Position numbers and translations under genes: made by a program. The notes below the pieces were generated by a model that did not search any database, was not told the DNA's origin, and saw only the letters and a program-made list of their open reading frames with translations. From the NCBI GenBank assembly GCA_903934745.1, contig CAIZOZ010000080.1, positions 1 through 8,869 on the forward strand: 8,869 nt of DNA, in the 5' to 3' direction. Positions within the stretch are counted from its first letter, which is position 1, and every line of letters begins with the position of its first letter. This DNA comes from an uncultured cyanobacterium. Its GTDB lineage: Bacteria; Cyanobacteriota; Cyanobacteriia; PCC-6307; Cyanobiaceae. Of this stretch, positions 1 through 7,719 are shown piece by piece.

Positions 1-1268
<1,268 letters not shown>

Positions 1269-1370
1269 GGATGCGGTTAAGAGATCCGATCGCGAGGCTG
1301 GGATGTGCAACCGAACACCCTGGGTCTGCCGCCTAGGGTCGCTTCGCCTCGGCCGAGCAGGCCCGTTTCC
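1269..1370. promoter_or_regulatory. Divergent intergenic region between glgP and the antiporter
   Basis: These 102 bases separate two outward-facing genes, so promoters for both should lie here or just inside the coding ends. I see no convincing paired -35/-10 boxes. A weak TAGGGT at 1334-1339 could be a -10 for the antiporter, and TTGCAC read on the minus strand (1310 to 1305) could be a -35 for glgP, but neither has a good partner. A perfect 10-base palindrome, CTCGGCCGAG, lies at 1348-1357, 13 bases before the antiporter ATG. The role is inferred from gene orientation only. Confidence 0.4.
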
Positions 1371-2711
1371 ATGATTCTGCCCAGCTTGTTCCTGGCGATC
1401 GGCAACCACCAGATCGAGGTGGCTGAAACGCTCATTCAGGTCGGGCGGTTTCTGGTGCTGTTCATCGCCGCCCGGATGATGGCGGAGCTGATGGTGCGCC
1501 TGTCCCTGCCCACGATCCTGGGCGAGTTGCTGGCTGGTGTGCTGATCGGGGTTTCCGGCTTCCATTTTCTGCTGCCGCCCGAAACCGGCGCCCAGATCAA
1601 CGGGCTGTTGCTCGATCTGGTGGCCTCCCTCGCTGACGTCACCCCGGCCACGGTGCAGCAGCTCTACAACGAGAGTTATCCGGGCTTGGAGCAGATCTCG
1701 GTGCTGGGTCTGTACGCCCTGCTGTTTCTGACCGGCCTCGAGAGTGAGCTCGATGAGCTGATGGCGGTGGGTTTACAGGCCACCACGGTGGCGGTGACGG
1801 GTGTGCTGCTGCCCTTCGCCCTGGGCACCGCCGGCCTGGTGCTGCTGTTCCAGGTGCCGTTGATCCTGGCGATCTTTGCCGGTGCGGCCATGACCGCCAC
1901 CAGCATCGGCATCACCGCCAGCGTTTTCGGTGAACTGGGCTGGTTGCGCCGCCGCGAGGGCCAGATCGTGATCGGTGCCGCCGTGCTCGATGACATTCTC
2001 GGCATCGTCATCCTGGCGGTGGTGGTGGCCCTGGCCGGTGGCGAGGGGCTCACGCCAGGGCCGATTGTGAAGCTGGTGGTGGCGGCGGCTCTGTTTGTGG
2101 CCGCGGCCCTGTTTCTCAGCCGCACCGCCGCACCGCTGTTCGACTGGGTGCTCGATCACCTCAAGGCCCCTGGCGAGGTGGTGGTGGCCGGTTTCGTGGT
2201 GCTCACGCTCTGCTGCTTCCTGGCCCAGGCGATCGGCCTGGAGGCGGCTTTGGGGGCCTTCGCCGCCGGTTTGATCCTCAGTCGCTCCAAGCACACTGAG
2301 GCGATTCAGGCAACGGTCAAGCCGCTGGTGGCCCTGTTCGCCACCGTGTTTTTCGTGTTGATCGGCACCGGCATGGATCTCTCGGTGCTGAATCCGCTGG
2401 AGCCCGCCAACCAGCAAGGCCTGGTGGTGGCCCTGTTCCTGTTGCTGGTGGCGATCGTCGGCAAGGTGGCCGCCGGCTGGACCTACACCAGCAGTGAACC
2501 CACCAATCGGCTGGTGGTGGGGCTGGGGATGATGCCCCGTGGCGAGGTGGGTCTGATCTTTCTCGGCCTCGGCACCCAGGCGAAGTTGCTGACGCCGGCC
2601 CTGGAGGCCGCGATCCTGCTGATGGTGATCGGCACCACCTTCCTGGCCCCGATTCTGCTTCGGCTTGTGCTCTCCGGCGATGACGGCACTGTTGCTGAGC
2701 AGACGCTCTGA
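1371..2711 (+). CDS. CPA2-family Na+(K+)/H+ antiporter (Kef/NapA type)
   Basis: This is a polytopic membrane antiporter of the monovalent cation:proton antiporter-2 family (Na_H_Exchanger domain), expected to exchange Na+ or K+ for H+ in the plasma or thylakoid membrane. From the ATG at 1371 it is 446 residues with roughly 12-13 hydrophobic segments. Family landmarks: PTILGELLAGVLIG (47-60), LYALLFLTGLE (114-124), the ion-site motif AAVLDDILGI with Asp207-Asp208, GAFAAGLILSRSK (295-307), VFFVLIGTGMDL (326-337) and GMMPRGEVGLIF (386-397). A DD pair rather than the QD of KefB/KefC favours sodium/proton exchange over glutathione-gated K+ efflux, and no C-terminal TrkA-N domain is present. An upstream in-frame GTG at 1305 would add 22 residues with no membrane character, so the ATG was chosen. 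It resembles the cyanobacterial NhaS/NapA group, but which paralogue cannot be decided. The gene ends 17 bases from the convergent small membrane gene. Confidence 0.93.
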   Translation: MILPSLFLAIGNHQIEVAETLIQVGRFLVLFIAARMMAELMVRLSLPTILGELLAGVLIGVSGFHFLLPPETGAQINGLLLDLVASLADVTPATVQQLYNESYPGLEQISVLGLYALLFLTGLESELDELMAVGLQATTVAVTGVLLPFALGTAGLVLLFQVPLILAIFAGAAMTATSIGITASVFGELGWLRRREGQIVIGAAVLDDILGIVILAVVVALAGGEGLTPGPIVKLVVAAALFVAAALFLSRTAAPLFDWVLDHLKAPGEVVVAGFVVLTLCCFLAQAIGLEAALGAFAAGLILSRSKHTEAIQATVKPLVALFATVFFVLIGTGMDLSVLNPLEPANQQGLVVALFLLLVAIVGKVAAGWTYTSSEPTNRLVVGLGMMPRGEVGLIFLGLGTQAKLLTPALEAAILLMVIGTTFLAPILLRLVLSGDDGTVAEQTL

Positions 2712-2728
2712 TCCGTGCAGCGGTCGCT

Positions 2729-3043
2729 TCAGGTCTTGTCCTGGCGGCTGGCCACGCTCCAGAACAGGCCCGAGAGCACGGCCATCAGGCCGAGGCTGGC
2801 GGACCAACTCGGTCCGAGGGCCCAGCACAGCAGGATTTCGATCACCACGCCCACCGCCAGGGCCAGGGCCAGGCTGGTGAGCACCAGCAGCAGCTGCTGG
2901 CTGCCGGCATCGAGCGGGCCCGCGGCCAGGCTTTCCTCAAAGCGGGCGATCGGCCCGCTCAGGGGCAGATACAGGGCCAGGGCCCAGAGGGCAATGCCCG
3001 GCAGCAGCGAGCTCCAGACGGCAAACGGCAGCTCCGGTGGCAT
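2729..3043 (-). CDS. Small integral membrane protein, unknown function
   Basis: This 104-residue protein starts at an ATG (3043) and stops with TGA at 2729-2731. I do not recognise the family. It shows three hydrophobic segments, about residues 7-28, 50-75 and 80-98, joined by a short polar loop containing RFEESLAAG (34-42), and ends in a charged tail, SRQDKT. The plus-strand reading across the same bases is Arg/Ser/Pro-rich and non-repetitive in a way typical of a shadow frame, which supports the minus strand as coding. It converges on the antiporter (17-base gap) and its start codon shares the CATG at 3041-3044 with an alternative hydrolase ATG. It could be a conserved cyanobacterial hypothetical membrane protein; no catalytic motif or metal-binding cluster is visible. 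There is a single Cys (73). Confidence 0.75.
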   Translation of the reverse strand: MPPELPFAVWSSLLPGIALWALALYLPLSGPIARFEESLAAGPLDAGSQQLLLVLTSLALALAVGVVIEILLCWALGPSWSASLGLMAVLSGLFWSVASRQDKT

Positions 3044-3119
3044 GGCGGCTCTGGGGGACCCGGTGAACTGTCGCCACCGCGATCAGCTTCCTAGCATCAC
3101 GGCCCCTTGCCCTCGCCGC
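3044..3119. promoter_or_regulatory. Divergent spacer between the small membrane gene and the hydrolase
   Basis: If the hydrolase starts at the GTG at 3120, 76 bases separate it from the start of the minus-strand membrane gene, enough for promoters in both directions. TAGCAT at 3092-3097 is a possible weak -10 for the plus strand. No Shine-Dalgarno sequence is seen before the GTG. If the hydrolase instead starts at the ATG at 3042, this stretch is coding. The assignment rests on that start choice. Confidence 0.3.
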
Positions 3120-4166
3120 GTGTCACGGTCCGCCGCCCCTTCCCTGCCGGAGGCGTCCTGGAGCTTTCAGGGCCATGCGGTGCACAGCCTCTGCCGTCTG
3201 CCGCAGCTGCCGGTGGGGCCAGCAATTCTGTTGGTGCATGGCTTCGGCGCCTCCACCGATCACTGGCGTTACAACATTCCGGTGCTGGCTGAACAGCACG
3301 AGGTGCATGCCCTCGATCTGCTCGGCTTCGGCCGTAGCGCCAAGCCGGCGGGGCTGGCCTACGGCGGGGCTCTATGGCGCGATCAGCTGCTGGCCTACGT
3401 GGCCGAGCGCATCGGCCGGCCCACCGTGCTGGTGGGCAATTCCCTTGGTGGCTATGCCGCCCTGGCGGCGGGGGCTGCCCTGGGTGAGCAGGCGGCCGGG
3501 GTGGTGCTGCTCAATGCGGCGGGCCCCTTTGCCGCCGAACAGTCGGCTCCCGTCGGCAGCTGGGGCGCCATTGCCCGCCGCACGATCGGTACGGCCCTAC
3601 TCAAGAGCCCGGTGTTGCAGCGGCTGCTGTTCGAAAACCTGCGTCGTCCTGCCACGATCCGCAAAACCCTCAATCAGGTGTACATCGATCGCACCAACGT
3701 CGATGAGGCCCTGGTGGAGGCGATCCGCCGCCCCTCCCTCGATCCCGGCGCCTTCGGTGTGTTCCGCACGGTGTTCGACATTCCCAGCGGCCAGCCGCTC
3801 GATCAATTGTTTGCGGACCTGACGGCGCCGCTGCTGCTGCTCTGGGGCATCCGTGATCCCTGGATCAATGCGGTCGGTCGGCGCGGTGCCTTTCAGCGCC
3901 ATGCCCCTGCGGGTACCAGCGAGGTGGTGCTGGAGGCGGGCCATTGCCCCCACGATGAGGTGCCGGAGCAGGTGAATCGGGCGCTGCTCGACTGGCTGGC
4001 CCAGTTGCCGCTTGCTGCGGCCGAGGATCCGGCGACAGATCGGCCCCAGCCCCTGGCTACGGTCGGGGCGCCCAGCACCGCTGCCTCAACGCCCGCCAGT
4101 GGCGCCTGTGGCGACGTTCCTGCTCCCGCCCCTGCCTCCAACCATGCCGCTGCAGCGCTGCCTTGA
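3120..4166 (+). CDS. Alpha/beta-fold hydrolase (pheophytinase-like group) with Ala/Pro-rich C-terminal tail
   Basis: This is an alpha/beta hydrolase with a complete catalytic machinery. From the GTG at 3120 it has 348 residues: oxyanion motif LLVHGFGASTDHWR (37-50), LDLLGFGRSAKP (66-77), nucleophile elbow VGNSLGGYAAL with Ser108 (105-115), acid Asp246 in LLWGIRDPW, and His275 in EAGHCPHDEVPE (His278 follows). A helical lid lies between about 140 and 225. The GNSLGG elbow and GHCPHDE box resemble plant pheophytinase and its cyanobacterial relatives, so an ester of a chlorophyll-type or other hydrophobic substrate is possible; the true substrate is unknown. The start is uncertain: an ATG at 3042 would add 26 residues but would abut the divergent gene, and homologues begin close to the SWSFQGHAVH segment (13-22). 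Residues ~300-348 are Ala/Pro/Thr-rich and lie outside the fold. The end overlaps the mutarotase start by 23 bases, suggesting cotranscription. Confidence 0.9.
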   Translation: MSRSAAPSLPEASWSFQGHAVHSLCRLPQLPVGPAILLVHGFGASTDHWRYNIPVLAEQHEVHALDLLGFGRSAKPAGLAYGGALWRDQLLAYVAERIGRPTVLVGNSLGGYAALAAGAALGEQAAGVVLLNAAGPFAAEQSAPVGSWGAIARRTIGTALLKSPVLQRLLFENLRRPATIRKTLNQVYIDRTNVDEALVEAIRRPSLDPGAFGVFRTVFDIPSGQPLDQLFADLTAPLLLLWGIRDPWINAVGRRGAFQRHAPAGTSEVVLEAGHCPHDEVPEQVNRALLDWLAQLPLAAAEDPATDRPQPLATVGAPSTAASTPASGACGDVPAPAPASNHAAAALP

Positions 4167-5022
4167 GCCCTACGCCCACTGGTTGTTCCACGATCCGCTG
4201 AGCGGCGACAGCCTGCGGATCGTGCCGGAACGGGGTGGGTTGGTGAGCGGCTGGCGCTGTGGCGGCCGCGAGCTGCTGTATCTCGATGCCGAGCGTTTTG
4301 CTGATCCGGCCCTTTCGGTGCGGGGCGGACTCCCGGTGCTGTTCCCGATCTGCGGCAATCTCCCCGACGATCGCCTCACCCTGCCCCAGGGTTCGTTCCA
4401 GCTGCCCCAGCACGGTTTTGCCCGCGATCGGCCCTGGCAGTTGCAGGAGCTGGCGGCCGGCGACGGCATCGTTCTCGTGCTTGAGGACAGCGCCGAGACC
4501 CGGATCCAATTCCCCTTCGCCTTCCGGCTGGAGCTGGAGCTGCGGCTGGAGGTGAGCGCCTTGGCGATCACGCTGCGTCTCCACCATCGCAGCGCCGATG
4601 GGGCCCAGGAGCCCTCGGGGGCGATGCCGTTCAGCTTCGGCCTCCATCCCTATCTGGCCGTGGTGGATCCGGCGGCGGTGCGCCTTGAAGGCCTGCCCGA
4701 GCGTTGCCTGGATCACCACACGATGACGGCGACCAGCACCGCTGAGCAGCTGGCACGGCTGGGTCAGGGGGTGGATCTGCTGGCCAGTCCGGTTGGCGCG
4801 GTGCGGCTGCTGGATCCGCTGGCCGGGTTCGCCATCACGCTGGAAACCAGCGCTCCCTGGGATCTGGCGGTGGTCTGGAGCGATCCGCCTCGGCCGATGG
4901 TGTGTCTGGAGCCCTGGACCGGGCCCCGAGGCGCCCTGGTGAGTGGCGATCGCCGCCTGGAGCTGTCACCCGGCCAGAGCCAGGAGCTCAGCTGCCGCTA
5001 TCGGGTGGCCCCGCTCGCCTGA
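4144..5022 (+). CDS. Aldose 1-epimerase / galactose mutarotase-like protein
   Basis: This 292-residue protein belongs to the galactose mutarotase-like superfamily (aldose 1-epimerase, PF01263 type), cytosolic enzymes that interconvert alpha and beta anomers of free or phosphorylated hexoses. Visible landmarks: RGGLPVLFPICGNLPDD (60-76), LPQHGFARDRPW (88-99, His90), SFGLHPYLAV (164-173, His168 as the expected catalytic acid) and CLEPWTGPRGAL (254-265, Glu256 as the expected general base). The length matches the hexose-phosphate mutarotase (YeaD-like) and small aldose-epimerase branches, which cannot be told apart here. The ATG at 4144 lies inside the hydrolase reading frame (23-base overlap, different frame), so translational coupling is likely; longer in-frame openings upstream have no family resemblance. 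Its last 35 bases overlap the 3' end of glcE on the other strand. Both genes of the pair have the same high-GC codon use. Confidence 0.9.
   Translation: MPLQRCLEPYAHWLFHDPLSGDSLRIVPERGGLVSGWRCGGRELLYLDAERFADPALSVRGGLPVLFPICGNLPDDRLTLPQGSFQLPQHGFARDRPWQLQELAAGDGIVLVLEDSAETRIQFPFAFRLELELRLEVSALAITLRLHHRSADGAQEPSGAMPFSFGLHPYLAVVDPAAVRLEGLPERCLDHHTMTATSTAEQLARLGQGVDLLASPVGAVRLLDPLAGFAITLETSAPWDLAVVWSDPPRPMVCLEPWTGPRGALVSGDRRLELSPGQSQELSCRYRVAPLA
4946..4953. repeat. HIP1 octamer GCGATCGC
   Basis: Second perfect HIP1 copy, inside the mutarotase gene. It is a taxonomic marker with no known local function. Confidence 0.7.
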
Positions 5023-6229
5023 CCCTGACGGCGGGGTTGGCCACGCCCGGCAGCCGGCCCGGCGCCAGCTGCAGCTGCGGATCGAACTGGCGCTTCACGC
5101 GTTCGATCATCGGCCGCGAGGGCGCATCTTCCCAGGCGGGCACAGCGCTGCCCTGGGGTTGGCGCAGCACCTGCAGCCAGCCCCCCAGGCGCTGGCAGTG
5201 TTGGCGGAGGCGGCGGATGCGCTCGGGTTCGAGTTCGCCCGAGCCGGCAGCGGCCAGGCTCCAGGCCAGGCCCAGGCCGCTGCCGGCCGCCAGTTCGATC
5301 GCCAGGCCTTCCAGTTCGGGAGCGGCCAGGGCTTGCGGCACCCGATCGGGGCTGAATCCCAGGCGCAGCAACCAGGCCGGTTCAGGACTCAGCTCGTCGA
5401 CGCTGGCGATCGGGTCATCGCCGCGAGCGTGGCCCAGCAGCTGGTCGAGGGCATCGGCTTCCAGTTGGCGCAGGGGCAAGGGGGTCTGGGCGGCAATGGC
5501 CGCCTGCTGCTGAGCCAGGCTCTCGGCCGAAATGCTGGCCAGGGCGATCAGCAGCAGGGGGGCCGGCTCCAGCCCGGCGGCCGCGGCCAGGGGAGCACTC
5601 CACCAGTCGAGGCGTTCGGGGCTGAGGCTTGAGCCCAGCAGCCACTGGCTCAGGGAGCCCAGCTCGGTCAACGATCCCTGCAGCACCAGGCCGCGGCGGA
5701 TCGGCGGTAACGGCAGGGTGCGCAGGCTGAGTTCGGTGATCAGGCCGAGGGAGCCCCAGCTGCCACAGAACAGGCGCATCAGGTCATAGCCGGCCACGTT
5801 CTTCACCACCTGGCCGCCTGCCCGCGCCGCGGTGCCATCGGCGCGCAGCAGCGACAGGCCGATCAGCTGGTCGCGGATGCCCAGGTAGCGCTGGCGATAG
5901 CCGCCCGCCAGGCCCCGGGCCACGAGGCCGCCCAGACTGCCGGCGCCGCGTCGTTGGCTGCCCCAGGGCTGGTCCACTGCCAGCCATTGGCGATGGGCTG
6001 CCAGGGCTTCCTGCACCTCCAGCAGCGGCGTCCCTGCCCGCACGCTGATCGTGAAATCCCCCGGGTTGTGCTCGACGATGCCCCGCAGCCGGGCGCAGCT
6101 CAGCGGCAGGCCGTCCTGCAGGGGCGGGCCCCAGTCGAGGCGGCTGCCAAGACCACAGGGCACCCAGGGCGATCCCTGCCGGTGCAGTTCCCGCACCAGC
6201 TCCTGCAGCTCGTTGGCATCGGGACTCAT
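4988..6229 (-). CDS. glcE: Glycolate dehydrogenase FAD-binding subunit GlcE
   Basis: GlcE is one of three subunits (GlcD, GlcE, GlcF) of the quinone-linked glycolate dehydrogenase that oxidises glycolate to glyoxylate; in cyanobacteria it handles photorespiratory glycolate. The 413-residue protein from the ATG at 6229 has a PCMH-type FAD-binding domain: GLGSRLDWG (26-34), TISVRAGTPLLEVQ (60-73), LAVDQPWGS (83-91), GAGSLGGLVARG (95-106), RYLGIRDQLIGL (114-125) and VKNVAGYDLMRLFCGSWGSL (142-161). The C-terminus carries the family ending IERVKRQFDP...LAPGRLPG (375-395). A GTG one codon upstream (6232) is an equivalent start. The residues after GRLPG form an 18-residue tail encoded in the overlap with the mutarotase gene. 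The glcF gene lies upstream on the same strand but is separated by a kinase on the opposite strand, so the two are probably not a simple operon. GlcD must be encoded elsewhere. Confidence 0.93.
   Translation of the reverse strand: MSPDANELQELVRELHRQGSPWVPCGLGSRLDWGPPLQDGLPLSCARLRGIVEHNPGDFTISVRAGTPLLEVQEALAAHRQWLAVDQPWGSQRRGAGSLGGLVARGLAGGYRQRYLGIRDQLIGLSLLRADGTAARAGGQVVKNVAGYDLMRLFCGSWGSLGLITELSLRTLPLPPIRRGLVLQGSLTELGSLSQWLLGSSLSPERLDWWSAPLAAAAGLEPAPLLLIALASISAESLAQQQAAIAAQTPLPLRQLEADALDQLLGHARGDDPIASVDELSPEPAWLLRLGFSPDRVPQALAAPELEGLAIELAAGSGLGLAWSLAAAGSGELEPERIRRLRQHCQRLGGWLQVLRQPQGSAVPAWEDAPSRPMIERVKRQFDPQLQLAPGRLPGVANPAVRVRRAGPPDSGS
5009..5036 (+). terminator. Possible weak terminator hairpin at the end of the mutarotase
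   Basis: CCCCGC at 5009-5014 is perfectly complementary to GCGGGG at 5031-5036, with a 16-base loop that includes the mutarotase stop codon, followed only by TT. It lies inside the 3' coding end of glcE. The lack of a T-run makes it a poor intrinsic terminator; it may be chance in GC-rich DNA. Confidence 0.2.
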
Positions 6230-6246
6230 CACGGCACGATGGTGCC
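6230..6246. promoter_or_regulatory. 17-base gap between divergent glcE and kinase starts
   Basis: Only 17 bases separate the glcE ATG (6229, minus) from the kinase ATG (6247, plus). There is no room for two promoters, and no Shine-Dalgarno sequence is seen on either strand. Promoters would have to lie within the opposite coding region, or one start is annotated too far upstream: a TTG at 6292, right before KIVVIDDDPTG, is an alternative kinase start that would widen the gap to 62 bases. Confidence 0.35.
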
Positions 6247-7719
6247 ATGCAACAGGTGGAGTGCGCGGGCCTGGCCGCCCCTGAACCGGCCTTGAAGATC
6301 GTCGTCATCGACGATGACCCCACCGGCTCCCAGACCGTGCACGGCTGTCCGCTGCTGCTGCGCTGGGATGCTGCCAGCCTGGCGCAGGGTTTGCGGCAGC
6401 CTTCACCGCTGCTGTTCCTGCTGGCCAACACCCGGGCCCTGGATCCGGAGCAGGCCCGCCAGAGGGTGCGGGAGATCTGCCGCGCCCTGGGGCCGGCCCT
6501 GGCGGCGGCCCAGGCTGAGGGTGTGATCGATGGCTGGCTGCTGGTGAGCCGCGGCGATTCCACCCTGCGGGGCCATTTCCCCCTCGAGGTGGAGGTGATC
6601 CAGGCGGAATTGGGGCCCTTCGCGGCCACGTTCCTGGTGCCCGCCTTTCTGGAGGGGGGGCGCACCACCCTGGCCGGGGTGCATCGCCTGCATGGTCAGC
6701 CGGTGGCGGAGACCGCCTTCGCCCGCGATGGCCTGTTCGGCTTCCGCAGTAGCTATCTGCCCGATTGGGTGGCGGAAAAGAGCGGCGGCCGCATCTCGGC
6801 CGCTGCGGTGCAGCGGCTCTGCCTGGCCGAACTGGAGGGCCCGGCACCGGCGCTGCGCCAGCGCCTGGCGGGTCTGGCGGGCCAGGTGGTCGTGGCCGTG
6901 GATGCCACCGAGCCCCGCCATCTCACCGCCTTGGCGGCCGCCGTGCACTCCCTGCAGGTTTCGGCCGCTCCGCCCGACTCCCTGGCGCCAGCGGGGCTTG
7001 CACCAGCGGCTGCCGCCGTCGCAACCCGACCACCACGCTTTCTGTTTCAGAGCGCCGCTGGCCTTCTCGCTGCCCTTGCCGATCTGCCGCCCCAACCCCT
7101 TGAGGCCCAGGCCCTGGCCGGTCTGCGGCGGCGCGGCGCCGAGGGATCCTGGCCCGGGCTGGTGCTGGTGGGCTCCCATGTGCCCCTGGCGGATCGCCAG
7201 TTGGCCCGGTTGCTGGCCGAGGAGCGTTGCGGTGGTGTCGAAGTGGCGGTGGCCAAGGTGCAGCGGCTGTTGGAGGGCGCCACGCCTGAGCCGTTGCTGG
7301 CCTCGCTGGAAAGCGCCTGGTTGGAGCAGCTGCGCCAACAGCTGGCGGCGGGACGCACGCCCGTGCTGCACACCAGCCGCGGCGAGCTCCGCTGCCGGGA
7401 TGGGGCCGAGCGCCGGCGGCTGGGGCTGGTGCTGGCGCTCAGCATGGCTCGCCTGGTGGCCGCCCTGGCACCGCAGCTGGGCTATGTGATCAGCAAAGGG
7501 GGCATCACCACCCACACCCTGCTGGCCGATGGGCTGGATCTGGCGGCGGTGCGGCTCCAGGGCCAGCTGCTGCCGGGCTTATCGCTGGTGCTGGCGGATC
7601 TTGCCGCTGAGCGGCCGGGCGAGGAGCCGGCGCCGGCGGCCCTGCCGGTGCTCACCTTTCCCGGCAATCTCGGCGACGACGACACGTTGCTGCAGGCCTG
7701 GCGCCGGATGGAGGACTGA
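6247..7719 (+). CDS. Four-carbon acid sugar kinase family protein (DUF1537 type)
   Basis: This 490-residue protein has the two-domain layout of the four-carbon acid sugar kinases (relatives of OtnK, DtnK, DenK and YgbK), which phosphorylate acids such as threonate, erythronate or 3-oxo-tetronate using ATP. The N-terminal substrate-binding domain has VVIDDDPTGSQTVHG (19-33), LFLLANTRAL (56-65), SRGDSTLRGHFPLE (101-114) and VPAFLEGGRTTLAGVH (131-146), ending near FLFQSAAGLLAAL (265-277). The C-terminal nucleotide-binding domain has GLVLVGSHVPLADRQL (304-319), the glycine-rich VISKGGITTHTLL (414-426), LQGQLLPGLSLVL (437-449) and LTFPGNLGDDDTLL (469-482). A Pro/Ala-rich segment (~239-262) precedes the domain junction and makes the protein longer than the common ~420 residues. 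Unlike some homologues it is not fused to a dehydrogenase or aldolase. No partner genes of the known tetronate pathways are beside it; its neighbours are glcE and glcF. The substrate is unknown. Confidence 0.9.
   Translation: MQQVECAGLAAPEPALKIVVIDDDPTGSQTVHGCPLLLRWDAASLAQGLRQPSPLLFLLANTRALDPEQARQRVREICRALGPALAAAQAEGVIDGWLLVSRGDSTLRGHFPLEVEVIQAELGPFAATFLVPAFLEGGRTTLAGVHRLHGQPVAETAFARDGLFGFRSSYLPDWVAEKSGGRISAAAVQRLCLAELEGPAPALRQRLAGLAGQVVVAVDATEPRHLTALAAAVHSLQVSAAPPDSLAPAGLAPAAAAVATRPPRFLFQSAAGLLAALADLPPQPLEAQALAGLRRRGAEGSWPGLVLVGSHVPLADRQLARLLAEERCGGVEVAVAKVQRLLEGATPEPLLASLESAWLEQLRQQLAAGRTPVLHTSRGELRCRDGAERRRLGLVLALSMARLVAALAPQLGYVISKGGITTHTLLADGLDLAAVRLQGQLLPGLSLVLADLAAERPGEEPAPAALPVLTFPGNLGDDDTLLQAWRRMED

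Noticed and set aside
1305..1370. GTG start at 1305 for the antiporter
   Set aside because: It would add 22 Pro/Arg-rich residues before the first membrane helix and consume most of the divergent spacer; the ATG at 1371 fits better.
1773..2828. 351-codon minus-strand open frame opposite the antiporter
   Set aside because: His/Gln/Gly-rich, low-information translation typical of the antisense of a GC-rich membrane protein gene; the plus strand has clear antiporter motifs.
2715..3119. Long N-terminal extension of the hydrolase frame
   Set aside because: The extension overlaps the small membrane gene on the other strand and has no family resemblance; the fold begins shortly after 3120.
4943..5632. 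Plus-strand open frames within glcE
   Set aside because: Gln/Gly/Ala-rich shadows of glcE; no recognisable domain.
5784..6668. 294-codon minus-strand open frame spanning the glcE-kinase junction
   Set aside because: It crosses two well-supported genes, is Arg/Pro/Gly-rich and shows no domain.
6403..7515. 370-codon minus-strand open frame opposite the kinase
   Set aside because: Gln/Gly/His-rich shadow translation; the kinase motifs on the plus strand are continuous.
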